Positions 42,510 to 51,298 of a DNA stretch of 64,000 bases are shown here, in pieces (the first letter of the stretch is position 1; each line of letters begins with the position of its first letter). Position numbers and translations under genes: made by a program. The notes beneath the pieces were generated by a model. It was not told where the DNA came from, did not search any database, and was given only the letters and a program-made list of their open reading frames with translations. Origin of the DNA: Lachnospiraceae bacterium (GTDB lineage: Bacteria > Bacillota > Clostridia > Lachnospirales > Lachnospiraceae); the NCBI GenBank assembly GCA_030524635.1, contig JAUNGG010000007.1, positions 25,029-89,028 of the forward strand, given 5' to 3'.

Positions 42510-44672
42510 TTACAGATGCATAACCCGTTCCTTGATCTCCTGGGTACGGCCCTGGTTCCAGAACTGAGTTCCGATGTATCCGCAGGTACGTCTTGCCACA
42601 TTCATCTTATCCTGGTCGGTGTTGCCGCATTTCGGGCACTTCCAGATCAGCTTGTGATGTTCATCCTCAATAATCTGGATTTCACCATCGTAGCCGCAGC
42701 ACTGGCAGTAGTCACTCTTGGTATTCAGCTCTGCATACATGATGTGGTCGTAGATGTGCTGCATCACAGCCAGCACAGCCTCGATATTATTCTGCATGTT
42801 GGGCACCTCCACGTAGCTGATGGCGCCGCCTGGGGACAGCTCCTGGAACTGGGCCTCGAAGGTCAGCTTGTCGAAGGCGTTGATCTCCTCCGTTACGTGA
42901 ACGTGGTAGCTGTTGGTGATATAGTTTTTATCCGTTACGCCAGGAATCAATCCGAAGCGGTCCTGGAGACATTTTGCAAACTTATAGGTGGTGGACTCCA
43001 ATGGAGTTCCGTAAAGGCTGAAGGAGATGTTGGTCTCGGCAGCCCATTTGCGGCAGGAGTCATTTAAGTAGTTCATAACCTTCAGAGCAAACGGAGTTCC
43101 ATCCGGATCGGTGTGGGACTTTCCGGTCATGTAGCGGACGCATTCGCACAGTCCGGCATATCCTAAGGAGATGGTGGAATAGTTGCCGTACAGCAGCTTG
43201 TCAATGGTCTCACCCTTCTTTAACCGGGCCAGGGCGCCGTTTTGCCACAGGATCGGGGCAACATCAGAAGGGGTGCCCTTTAACCGGTTGTGGCGGCACA
43301 TCAGAGCACGACGGCAAAGCTCCAGGCGCTCATCCATAAGCTGCCAGAATTTATCCATATCCTTTCCGGAGGAGCAGGCCACATCTACCAGGTTAATGGT
43401 AACTACGCCCTGATTAAATCTTCCGTAGAATTTATACTGATCCTGGTCGTCTTTATATACAGTCAGGAAGGAACGGCAGCCCATACATGGATAGCAGTTT
43501 CCATCCTTTAACTTCTTCATGATCTTCTCTGAGATGTAATCCGGAACCAGCCGCTTTGCGGTACACTGGGCAGCCAGACGGGTCAGGTCCCAGTATTTGG
43601 AACCTTCTGTAATGTTATCCTCCTCCAGCACATAGATCAGCTTGGGGAATGCAGGAGTGATAAATACGCCCTGCTCATTCTTAACACCCTGGATCCGCTG
43701 GCGGAGCATCTCCTCAATGATCAGTGCCAGATCATCACGGGTCTGTCCCTCCGGAACCTCATTTAAGTACATAAATACGGTAACAAAAGGCGCCTGGCCG
43801 TTGGTAGTCATCAGGGTGATGACCTGATACTGGATCATCTGAACGCCCTGCTTGATCTCACGCTTTACCCGCATCTCAGCCATCTCAGCAACCATCTTCT
43901 CATCTGCATCAATGTGCTGGGCCTCCAGCTCCTGACGGACCTCACGGCGGAATTTCTCACGGCTTACCTGCACGAACGGTGCGATGTGGGACAGGGTGAT
44001 GCTCTGTCCGCCGTACTGGGAGCTGGCGATCTGAGCAATGGCCTGGGTGGCGATGTTGCAGGCGGTGGAGAAGCTGTGAGGCTTCTCGATCATGGTCTCA
44101 CTGATGATGGTGCCGTTCTGCAGCATATCCTCTAAGTTTACCAGACAGCAGTTGTGCATGTGCTGGGCAAAATAATCTGCATCATGGAAGTGGATGATGC
44201 CCTTCTCATGGGCCTCCACAATATCCTGAGGAAGCAGGAAACGCTTGGTGATGTCCTTGCTCACCTCGCCGGCCATGTAGTCACGCTGAACGCTGTTGAC
44301 AACCGGGTTCTTGTTGGAATTTTCCTGGAGAACTTCCTCATTGTTGCATTCCAGAAGGGAGAGGATCTGCTTATCCGTGGAATTGGATTTGCGGACTAAT
44401 TCTCTCTTATAGCGATAGGTGATGTAGTTGGTGGCAACCTTGTAAGCCTGCTGCCTCATGATCTCTTCTTCCACCATATCCTGAATTTCTTCTACGTTAG
44501 GACTGCGCTTCATGCTGACACACTGGTCTGTTACCCGCTCCACTACCTCCTGGATCTGTTCCTTGGACAGTCTGTCATGCTCCTGAACAGAGCCATTTGC
44601 CTTCGTTACAGCATCTTCTATCTTAACGGCATTAAAGATTACCTCCTGGCCGCTTCTCTTGATTATATTCAT
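42510..44672 (-). CDS. nrdD: Anaerobic ribonucleoside-triphosphate reductase
   Basis: A 720-residue class III ribonucleotide reductase. The N-terminal ATP-cone (about residues 1-90, IIKRSGQEVIFNAVKIEDAV) senses ATP/dATP. The catalytic barrel includes CPCMGCRSFL and GRFNQGVVTINLV. The C-terminus has a four-cysteine zinc site (CQCCG..CPKCG) and the glycyl-radical motif RRTCGYIGTQFW, near residue 698. It makes dNTPs without oxygen, fitting an anaerobe. GGAGG lies 7 bases before the ATG. Two NrdR boxes and a promoter lie upstream. Confidence 0.97.
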   Translation of the reverse strand: MNIIKRSGQEVIFNAVKIEDAVTKANGSVQEHDRLSKEQIQEVVERVTDQCVSMKRSPNVEEIQDMVEEEIMRQQAYKVATNYITYRYKRELVRKSNSTDKQILSLLECNNEEVLQENSNKNPVVNSVQRDYMAGEVSKDITKRFLLPQDIVEAHEKGIIHFHDADYFAQHMHNCCLVNLEDMLQNGTIISETMIEKPHSFSTACNIATQAIAQIASSQYGGQSITLSHIAPFVQVSREKFRREVRQELEAQHIDADEKMVAEMAEMRVKREIKQGVQMIQYQVITLMTTNGQAPFVTVFMYLNEVPEGQTRDDLALIIEEMLRQRIQGVKNEQGVFITPAFPKLIYVLEEDNITEGSKYWDLTRLAAQCTAKRLVPDYISEKIMKKLKDGNCYPCMGCRSFLTVYKDDQDQYKFYGRFNQGVVTINLVDVACSSGKDMDKFWQLMDERLELCRRALMCRHNRLKGTPSDVAPILWQNGALARLKKGETIDKLLYGNYSTISLGYAGLCECVRYMTGKSHTDPDGTPFALKVMNYLNDSCRKWAAETNISFSLYGTPLESTTYKFAKCLQDRFGLIPGVTDKNYITNSYHVHVTEEINAFDKLTFEAQFQELSPGGAISYVEVPNMQNNIEAVLAVMQHIYDHIMYAELNTKSDYCQCCGYDGEIQIIEDEHHKLIWKCPKCGNTDQDKMNVARRTCGYIGTQFWNQGRTQEIKERVMHL

Positions 44673-44689
44673 CCAGATTCCTCCATTAT

Positions 44690-44737
44690 ATTACATATCT
44701 TGTGTTTCTTTCTGCAATTTTACGCTACATATAGTAT
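44690..44737 (-). promoter_or_regulatory. Two NrdR boxes upstream of nrdD
   Basis: Sixteen-base sites at 44722-44737 (13/16 match to ACACWATATATWGTGT) and 44690-44705 (11/16), starting 32 bp apart, the three-turn spacing usual for NrdR. They lie over and just after the transcription start. Confidence 0.7.
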
Positions 44738-44763
44738 TATACTCAATGTTTGAAAATAAGCAA
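44736..44763 (-). promoter_or_regulatory. nrdD promoter
   Basis: On the minus strand TTGCTT (44763-44758), 16-bp spacer and TATAAT (44741-44736). The first NrdR box overlaps the -10. Confidence 0.75.
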
Positions 44764-44813
44764 GGGGATTGTTCGTATCTTTTCAAAAAAATACAAACAG
44801 GAAATTTATGGAA

Positions 44814-46769
44814 TTAATTTCCGATTTTGCTTAAATTCTGTTCCAGGATCCAGCCCTTCAGGGATTTTCGGATCAGGCCAAAGGGCGCAGCGCCTTCTTC
44901 CAAAAGAAAGCGGTGGAAGGCTGTTTCATCAAAAAAATCTCCAAGCTCTGCCTGGGCCTGGGCTTTGATTTGCCGCAGCTCCAGATAACCGGCATATTCA
45001 ATCACGCTGTCCGCCGGGGCATACAGGGACTTGCGGTATATGGCCTCAGCGATTCCTTCCTCATGGGTATGATACTGCTCTGTAAGATACGCCTGGACCT
45101 CCTCAAGTCCCCAGCCGTAATAATTGACCTGAATATCGATCAGGGCGCGGATGGCTTTGGAGGAGGAGAGGGAAAGCCGGGCCATCTGTCTGGCTTCTGG
45201 TGTCAGCCCATTGTCAAAGGAAATGGCATAGATTCTCCCATACAGATCCCAGCCCTGTTCCCAGCCAGGGAAGGAGAGCACGGTCAGAAGGGGGGTACTG
45301 CTCTGCTGCATAGCATAATACTGGCGGTAGGCCCGCCCGGGAAAGCCGGCCTGAGACAATGCGGCATAGAGATGTCCCTGGTTGGCTGTCGTGTTCTGAT
45401 TCAGAAACAGGCGCCGGCCGGATGTCTTGGCATCAAAAGGAATCAGCTCTGCAGAAGGAATCTCCCACAGATCCTCTGATTCCACCGGAACCACGGATAT
45501 GGATAAGGTTACAGCCTCCGCAGTTTCACCAGAAGGAAAGGCCGGAAAATGCTTGTCCGTCTCCTTCTGCAGAAAGGAAAGGGTCTCGTCAGGATCGTCA
45601 GAAAATGCCGCAGCAGCATGAAGACTCAGGCTGTCCTCCGGCGCTTTCTTAAGAAGCTCATTTAAGGCCTGTGTGTTCTGCTTCAGCTGGTCTTCAATGG
45701 CATTTTTCAGCTGACGGATATCCTGGCAGGAGGTCCCGGAATTCCGGCTGACCAGATAACGGTAATATTCCCGGCCGTCCTTTTGTCCGCACAATCCCTC
45801 ATACTCTAGACTTTGGATGGGAAGCTGGCGGATCTCCTGGTTCAGCTTCTGGTAGGCCGGGATCACATACTGGGAGACTGCCTCCTGATTCCGGCTGATA
45901 TAGGCAGCACGCTCTTCCTCCGTCAGATCCGGTATCTGGGAGAGACGGTCAGGAAAGGAGGCCACCAGGCTGTTGTGCTCCGGGGTCAGACAGTAGGGAG
46001 CACAGGCGGAAGCAGCATCCTTCAGCCACTGCTCCGTAAAATGAAGTCCTTGATCGGCTCCCTCCTGGCAAAGGTCAGACAGATCCTTAAACAGGCGGGG
46101 CAGATCAGACAAAAGGGTCAGGTAATCCTCCACATCCTGGCGGCTGTTCAGAGAAAAGGAATTCAGTTTCTTTGGAATCTGCACCATCAGCCCTTGCTCC
46201 GGTGACAGGGCAGAAAGGAGCCGAAAGGCAGACAGGCCATCCTTCTTTAGCTCATTGTCTGCGTAGAAGGTGAGGATATCGTAAAGCTTCTGGCGTTCGC
46301 TGTTCAGCTGGCTTTGGTTAATGGTCCCCAGCTGAAATTTCAGAGATTTTTTCATCTCCAGCTGCTGTTCCCAGGCCGTTTCGGACAGATCCGGAAGCGC
46401 CGGGTCACATATGGTCAGGCTGACGGTACCGCTGCCGGATGTGCCGGCTGCTGCCGGATCCTGGTAAAACTGCCGCTGCGTCAGGTAATCGAAGGATACC
46501 AGGCTGGTGTACAGTTCATCGGTCATCTGGTCAAATTCCTGGTTGGCCAGAGGATTCAGATGGTCCTGCTGTGCCTCATTTTCTGGTTCAGAGGGGGAAG
46601 CCGTCTTCGTCTGCGGCTTTCCGGCAGCTTCGGAACCTGTCAGGTGCTGGCGGTCAGATGGAATTTCTATATTTTGGGACCGGCATCCGCCAAGCCCCAG
46701 AGAGACAGCCAGGATCGAAGCCGGAACAGAAAGCAGCATCCGGCGGGAAGCTTTGGTGTTTTGTTTCAT
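44814..46769 (-). CDS. DUF885 family lipoprotein
   Basis: A 651-residue exported protein. The lipobox LGGC follows a basic and hydrophobic signal (start MKQNTKASRRM). The rest is DUF885: mostly helical with a gluzincin-like peptidase appearance, including GLCGQKDGREYYRYLV, GHLYAALSQAGFPGRAYRQ and GWGLEEVQAYL. The usual HE..GH zinc motif of active members is replaced: around residue 498 NQGHLY stands where a full HExxH would be expected, so activity is doubtful. GGAGG lies 10 bases before ATG 46769; the open frame continues 29 codons upstream without a site. Monocistronic. Confidence 0.78.
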   Translation of the reverse strand: MKQNTKASRRMLLSVPASILAVSLGLGGCRSQNIEIPSDRQHLTGSEAAGKPQTKTASPSEPENEAQQDHLNPLANQEFDQMTDELYTSLVSFDYLTQRQFYQDPAAAGTSGSGTVSLTICDPALPDLSETAWEQQLEMKKSLKFQLGTINQSQLNSERQKLYDILTFYADNELKKDGLSAFRLLSALSPEQGLMVQIPKKLNSFSLNSRQDVEDYLTLLSDLPRLFKDLSDLCQEGADQGLHFTEQWLKDAASACAPYCLTPEHNSLVASFPDRLSQIPDLTEEERAAYISRNQEAVSQYVIPAYQKLNQEIRQLPIQSLEYEGLCGQKDGREYYRYLVSRNSGTSCQDIRQLKNAIEDQLKQNTQALNELLKKAPEDSLSLHAAAAFSDDPDETLSFLQKETDKHFPAFPSGETAEAVTLSISVVPVESEDLWEIPSAELIPFDAKTSGRRLFLNQNTTANQGHLYAALSQAGFPGRAYRQYYAMQQSSTPLLTVLSFPGWEQGWDLYGRIYAISFDNGLTPEARQMARLSLSSSKAIRALIDIQVNYYGWGLEEVQAYLTEQYHTHEEGIAEAIYRKSLYAPADSVIEYAGYLELRQIKAQAQAELGDFFDETAFHRFLLEEGAAPFGLIRKSLKGWILEQNLSKIGN

Positions 46770-47004
46770 GATAGTAATTCCTCCATCGATAGCAAAGTAC
46801 TTTTTGATGAATACGGGAAAAACAGTCGTTTGGAAAACAGCGCAAATTAATGACATTATAAAGTATATTCGTCAAGATTACAAGATATCCGAAGTTTTAA
46901 AAATTGTTTTTTTAAGTGTTGCGGGATTGATGCAGTTCAGATCCCTTTTTTGTTACATCGGTTATCTCGGATCGGCCAGGACCGCCTTTGACATCATTCC
47001 GCCC

Positions 47005-47033
47005 TTGACAAACAAAGGAGAAATCGTTACACT
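47005..47033 (+). promoter_or_regulatory. Promoter of the metG transcript
   Basis: TTGACA (47005-47010), 17-bp spacer, TACACT (47028-47033), directly upstream of the T-box leader. Between this promoter and 46770 no further feature is seen. Confidence 0.8.
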
Positions 47034-47039
47034 TAAAGA

Positions 47040-47402
47040 CAGAAATCAATATTTGAAAACTGCGAAGAAGAGAAGAGTAACCGGCGGATGTATCTACAGA
47101 GAGTCCCAGAAGCTGAAACGGGATGATGACGGATTCTGGTGAACATGGTCTTGGAGCTTTGGGGCCGAGGGGAAGGCGGCGGAGAAACTGCTGGTTTGGG
47201 CAGCTGCCGAAACGTTAGGTCCTGACGGGTTCACCCGTTATCGTGAAGGGCTGTCAGAATACAGTGTGTTAAGCAGATCGTAGGAGAATGCGAGACCATA
47301 GGATTCACGCAGCCTGATAAGGCGTCTGCCCCGAGGCAGCGCGAATTAAAGTGGTACCACGGGATGATCTCGTCTTTAAGCAATTAAAGATGAGTTTTTT
47401 TT
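47040..47402 (+). ncRNA. T-box riboswitch, methionine specifier, upstream of metG
   Basis: The leader has AGAGAG of the stem I K-turn (about 47098-47103), a specifier loop GAACATGGTC with ATG (Met) at 47145-47147, a stem II region with GACGGGTTCACCCGTTAT, the T-box AAAGTGGTACCACGG at 47348-47362, and a terminator (CTCGTCTTTAA with TTAAAGATGAG, then a T run to 47402). Uncharged tRNA-Met would favour read-through into metG. Confidence 0.92.
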
Positions 47403-47480
47403 ATGTACTCTTCATGTTTGGCTTTTATTCTTTATGGAGAATGCTGCGAAACTTCTTACAAGGAAAGGAAGGAAACTACC

Positions 47481-49532
47481 ATGTGTCAAAATTGTAAAAA
47501 ACCTTATTACATTACTACAGCCATTGCCTATACATCAGGCAAGCCTCATATTGGAAATACCTATGAGATCGTGCTGGCAGACAGCATTGCCCGCTTTAAG
47601 AGAGAGCAGGGCTACGATGTCCGCTTCCAGACCGGAACGGATGAGCACGGCCAGAAGATCGAGCTGAAGGCTCAGGCGGCCGGTGTGACGCCGAAGCAGT
47701 TTGTGGACGATGTGGCTGGACAGATCAAGGTGATCTGGGACCTGATGAACACCTCTTATGACAAGTTTATCCGCACCACCGATGCGGACCATGAGGCTCA
47801 GGTACAGAAGATCTTTAAGAAGCTTTACGACAAGGGCGACATTTACAAAGGATATTACGAGGGACTGTACTGTACGCCTTGTGAGTCCTTCTTTACCGAG
47901 TCCCAGTTGGTGGACGGTAAATGCCCGGACTGCGGACGCCCGGTGCAGCCGGCCAAGGAGGAGGCTTACTTCTTTAAGATGAGCAAGTATGCCCCCAGAT
48001 TGATTGAGCATATTAATGCTCATCCTGAGTTTATCCAGCCGGTTTCCAGAAAAAATGAGATGATGAATAACTTCCTGCTTCCAGGTCTTCAGGATCTGTG
48101 CGTGTCCCGTACCTCCTTTACCTGGGGCGTTCCCGTTGACTTTGATCCGAAGCATGTGACCTATGTATGGCTGGATGCGCTGACCAACTACATCACCGGA
48201 CTGGGCTATGACTGTGACGGAAACCACGGTGAGCTGTTTGAAAAATACTGGCCGGCTGATCTGCATCTGATCGGAAAAGATATTATCCGCTTCCATACCA
48301 TTTACTGGCCGATCTTCCTGATGGCTCTGGATCTGCCGCTTCCGAAGCAGGTATTCGGTCATCCGTGGCTGCTGCAGGGTGACGGCAAGATGAGCAAGTC
48401 CAAGGGCAATGTGCTGTATGCCGATGACCTGGCCGATGTATTCGGCGTGGATGCAGTCCGCTATTTTGTGCTGCATGAGATGCCATTTGACAATGACGGC
48501 GTGATCTCCTGGGAACTGATGGTGGAGCGTATGAACTCCGATCTGGCCAATATTTTAGGAAATCTGGTAAATCGTACCATATCCATGAGCAACAAGTATT
48601 TCGGCGGCGTTGTGGAGAATAAGGGAACAGCCGATGAGACAGAGGCTGCCATTGATCAGGATCTGAAGAATACGGTTCTGGCTGCTGTCGCTAAGGCTGA
48701 GGATAAGATGGACCAGCTCCGGGTGGCAGATGCCATTACTGCCATCTTCGAGATCTTCCGCAGAAGCAATAAATATATTGATGAGACCATGCCGTGGGCT
48801 CTGGCAAAGGATGAGGCGAAGAAGGACCGTCTGGCCACCGTGCTTTATAATCTGGCAGAGGCCATCACCATCGGCGCTTCCATGCTGGAATCCTTTATGC
48901 CCACTACTTCCGCGCGTATTTTAGATCAGCTCCATACCGCGAAGAGAACGCTGGATGAGATCAAGGAGAAGGGCTTCGGACAGTATCCGTCTGGAAATAA
49001 GGTGACAGAAAAGCCGGAGATCCTCTTTGCCCGTCTGGATTTAAAGGAAGTGCTGGCAAAGGCAGAGGAGATCCAGAAGGCACAGCAGGCAGCTGCCGCC
49101 GCAGAGGCTGCGGCAAACGGCGAGGCTGGCGCAGGCGGAGCAGAAGGCACAGCTTCCGATGCTGAGGATAAGAAGGAGGAAGCTGTGATTGATATCGAGG
49201 CGAAGCCGGAGATCACCTATGAGGATTTTGCAAAGCTGCAGTTCCAGGTAGGAGAGATTATTGCATGTGAGGCAGTAAAAAAGTCCAAGAAGCTTCTCTG
49301 CTCACAGGTTAAGGTGGGAAGTCAGGTGCGGCAGATCGTCAGCGGCATCAAGGCACATTACACTCCGGAGGAGATGGTAGGCAAGAAGGTTATGGTAGTG
49401 ACCAACTTAAAGCCGGCAAAGCTGGCTGGAGTAATGTCAGAAGGTATGCTTCTGTGCGCTGAGGATGCAGAGGGCAATCTGGCATTGATGAAGCCGGAAA
49501 AGGATATGCCTGCCGGAGCGGAGATCTGCTGA
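47481..49532 (+). CDS. metG: Methionyl-tRNA synthetase
   Basis: A 683-residue class I synthetase: KPHIGNTYE (HIGH box), zinc site CTPCESFF..CPDCGRPV, KMSKSKGNV, anticodon-binding helical domain, and a C-terminal tRNA-binding (EMAP-II/Trbp111) domain with FAKLQFQVGEI and LKPAKLAGVMSEGML. The two parts are joined by an unusually long Ala/Gly/Glu-rich linker (about residues 533-572). ATG 47481 follows AAGGAAGG; an upstream in-frame ATG at 47403 lies in the leader terminator. Charged by a Met T-box. Its stop overlaps the next start. Confidence 0.97.
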   Translation: MCQNCKKPYYITTAIAYTSGKPHIGNTYEIVLADSIARFKREQGYDVRFQTGTDEHGQKIELKAQAAGVTPKQFVDDVAGQIKVIWDLMNTSYDKFIRTTDADHEAQVQKIFKKLYDKGDIYKGYYEGLYCTPCESFFTESQLVDGKCPDCGRPVQPAKEEAYFFKMSKYAPRLIEHINAHPEFIQPVSRKNEMMNNFLLPGLQDLCVSRTSFTWGVPVDFDPKHVTYVWLDALTNYITGLGYDCDGNHGELFEKYWPADLHLIGKDIIRFHTIYWPIFLMALDLPLPKQVFGHPWLLQGDGKMSKSKGNVLYADDLADVFGVDAVRYFVLHEMPFDNDGVISWELMVERMNSDLANILGNLVNRTISMSNKYFGGVVENKGTADETEAAIDQDLKNTVLAAVAKAEDKMDQLRVADAITAIFEIFRRSNKYIDETMPWALAKDEAKKDRLATVLYNLAEAITIGASMLESFMPTTSARILDQLHTAKRTLDEIKEKGFGQYPSGNKVTEKPEILFARLDLKEVLAKAEEIQKAQQAAAAAEAAANGEAGAGGAEGTASDAEDKKEEAVIDIEAKPEITYEDFAKLQFQVGEIIACEAVKKSKKLLCSQVKVGSQVRQIVSGIKAHYTPEEMVGKKVMVVTNLKPAKLAGVMSEGMLLCAEDAEGNLALMKPEKDMPAGAEIC

Positions 49533-50350
49533 TGAATACCGTTCCGATTCAAAGCTATTCTTCAAAACATTATGGAAGGAAGGGACCGTCCTTTGGGAAA
49601 CGGCGCAGAGGGCGGCCTGGCTTCAGCGGAAGCCTGTTAAAGCTGATTGGAGTGATTTCCATGCTGCTGGATCATATCGGCGTGGCAGTCATTGAGATGG
49701 GGATCTTAAAAAGCTCAGATCCGCAGATGATGCAGCAGATTCTGGCAACAGATGCCGGGCAGACCTGGTGGTATATCGACCGGGTGCTGCGGTATGCCGG
49801 AAGGCTGGCCTTCCCGATTTTTGCTTTTTTCCTGGCGGAAGGCTTCTGTCAGACCCGTCATCGGAGAGATTACGGGCTGCGGCTTTTGATCTTTGCGCTG
49901 CTGTCGGAGATCCCATTTGACCTGGCAATGTTTGGAACGTGGCTGCACCCGGATTACCAGAATATTCTGGTTACCTTGCTGATCGCATATGTGACGCTGT
50001 GTGGTGTACAGCGGTTTAGCAGAAAGCTGTGGGCCCAGCTTTTATGGATTGCTGCCGGGTGCGGCGCGGCATATCTGCTCCGGTCAGACTATGGCGGAAT
50101 CGGCGTGATGATGGTAGTGCTGCTCTACTGGTTCCGCGGGACTGGACTGCAGATCCCGGTCGGCGCTGCTGCTGCCGCACTGGAATCGGCTGAGACCTGG
50201 TGCTTTTCGGCGCTGGCCTTTGTGCCCCTTGCATGCTACAATGGAGAGAGGGGGCGGTGGCCGGGGAAATACTTTTTCTATGTGTTTTATCCGGCCCATC
50301 TGCTGGTGCTGTGGGGTATTCGGGTAATTCTTATGAATTTTTGCTTGTAA
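49532..50350 (+). CDS. TraX family membrane protein
   Basis: A 272-residue protein with an Arg/Gly-rich N-terminus and about seven hydrophobic segments. It has the TraX signature: LIGVISMLLDHIGV, RVLRYAGRLAFPIFAFFLAEGF, RDYGLRLLIFALLSEIPFDLAM and the C-terminal KYFFYVFYPAHLLVLW. F-plasmid TraX acetylates pilin; chromosomal relatives in Clostridia are presumed acyltransferases of unknown target. ATG 49532 overlaps the metG stop by one base, so it is translationally coupled. Its position between metG and tatD is not the Bacillus order. Confidence 0.85.
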   Translation: MNTVPIQSYSSKHYGRKGPSFGKRRRGRPGFSGSLLKLIGVISMLLDHIGVAVIEMGILKSSDPQMMQQILATDAGQTWWYIDRVLRYAGRLAFPIFAFFLAEGFCQTRHRRDYGLRLLIFALLSEIPFDLAMFGTWLHPDYQNILVTLLIAYVTLCGVQRFSRKLWAQLLWIAAGCGAAYLLRSDYGGIGVMMVVLLYWFRGTGLQIPVGAAAAALESAETWCFSALAFVPLACYNGERGRWPGKYFFYVFYPAHLLVLWGIRVILMNFCL

Positions 50351-50373
50351 CTGTGAAGGTACTGAACAGTTAC
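50347..50373 (-). repeat. Dispersed 27-bp palindromic element, copy C (inverted)
   Basis: On the minus strand GTAACTGTT + CAGTACCTTC + ACAGTTAC. Together with copies A and B it gives the consensus GTAACNGTT, CAGTACCYTC, ACARTTAC. It overlaps the stop of the traX-like gene. Confidence 0.75.
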
Positions 50374-50415
50374 ATATAAGTTTTGTTTGCAGAGAATGAG
50401 GAGTAGCGTTCAGTT

Positions 50416-51180
50416 ATGATATTTGATACACATGCTCATTATGATGATGAGGCATTTGATAAGGACAGAGAAGCCGTATTAAATGCTTTGCAGGAGGCTG
50501 GGATCGGTGCCGTGGTGAATGTGGGCGCCAGTCTGGAGAGTACTGGGCGGACATTGAAGCTGACAGAGAACTATCCCTTTATCTACGGCGCTGTAGGAGT
50601 GCACCCTAGTGACAGCGGGGATTTAACCGAAGAGGATATTCAGTGGCTGGAAGGTCTGACAAACAGGGACAAGGTTGTGGCAGTGGGAGAGATCGGGCTG
50701 GATTATTACTGGGAGGATCCGGACCATGAGATCCAGAAAAAGTGGTTTGTGCGGCAGCTTGCACTGGCCAGAAAGGTAAAACTTCCGGTGATCATCCACA
50801 GCCGGGATGCGGCGAAGGATACGCTGGATATTATGAAGGCGGAGCACAGCCAGGAGATCGGCGGTGTGATCCATTGCTTTTCCTATGGGAAGGAGATGGC
50901 CAGAGAATATCTGGACATGGGATTCTTTCTGGGAATCGGCGGTGTTGTGACCTTCCAAAACGGGAAGAAGCTGAAGGAAGTGGTGGAGTATGCACCGCTG
51001 GAGCAGCTGGTCCTGGAAACAGACTGCCCGTATCTGGCTCCGGTACCCAACCGGGGAAAGCGGAATTCTTCTCTGAATCTGCCTTATGTGGTGGAAGGGA
51101 TCGCTGCATTAAAGGGGATCACCCCGCAGCAGGTGATGGAAGTTACCTGGGAGAATGCAAAGCGGCTGTACCGGCTGTAG
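50416..51180 (+). CDS. tatD: TatD family hydrolase (3'-5' DNase)
   Basis: A 254-residue TIM-barrel metal-dependent hydrolase: FDTHAHYDDEAFD (metal His pair), GVHPSD, AVGEIGLDYYW with the bridging Glu, PVIIHSRDA, GGVIHCFSY and ETDCPYLAPVPNRGKRN. These motifs match TatD/YabD, which act on DNA or RNA ends and aid repair. It lies between the traX-like gene and ksgA, part of the conserved metG-tatD-ksgA group of Firmicutes. Confidence 0.95.
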   Translation: MIFDTHAHYDDEAFDKDREAVLNALQEAGIGAVVNVGASLESTGRTLKLTENYPFIYGAVGVHPSDSGDLTEEDIQWLEGLTNRDKVVAVGEIGLDYYWEDPDHEIQKKWFVRQLALARKVKLPVIIHSRDAAKDTLDIMKAEHSQEIGGVIHCFSYGKEMAREYLDMGFFLGIGGVVTFQNGKKLKEVVEYAPLEQLVLETDCPYLAPVPNRGKRNSSLNLPYVVEGIAALKGITPQQVMEVTWENAKRLYRL

Positions 51181-51298
51181 AGAATCAAAAAGAGAGACCA
51201 AGATGCAGAAATCATCTGCATGAAACATTATCACAGATAGCTATGTTCCGGAGATCGGGCAGCATATCAGATTGTGAAGAAAGATTAGAGGATGAGAT

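Noticed and set aside
42516..43067. Long plus-strand open frames opposite nrdD
   Set aside because: Antisense shadows of a fully conserved gene; no ribosome binding sites.
47535..48476. 313-residue minus-strand open frame opposite metG
   Set aside because: Antisense to metG, which is intact; the translation has no recognisable domain.
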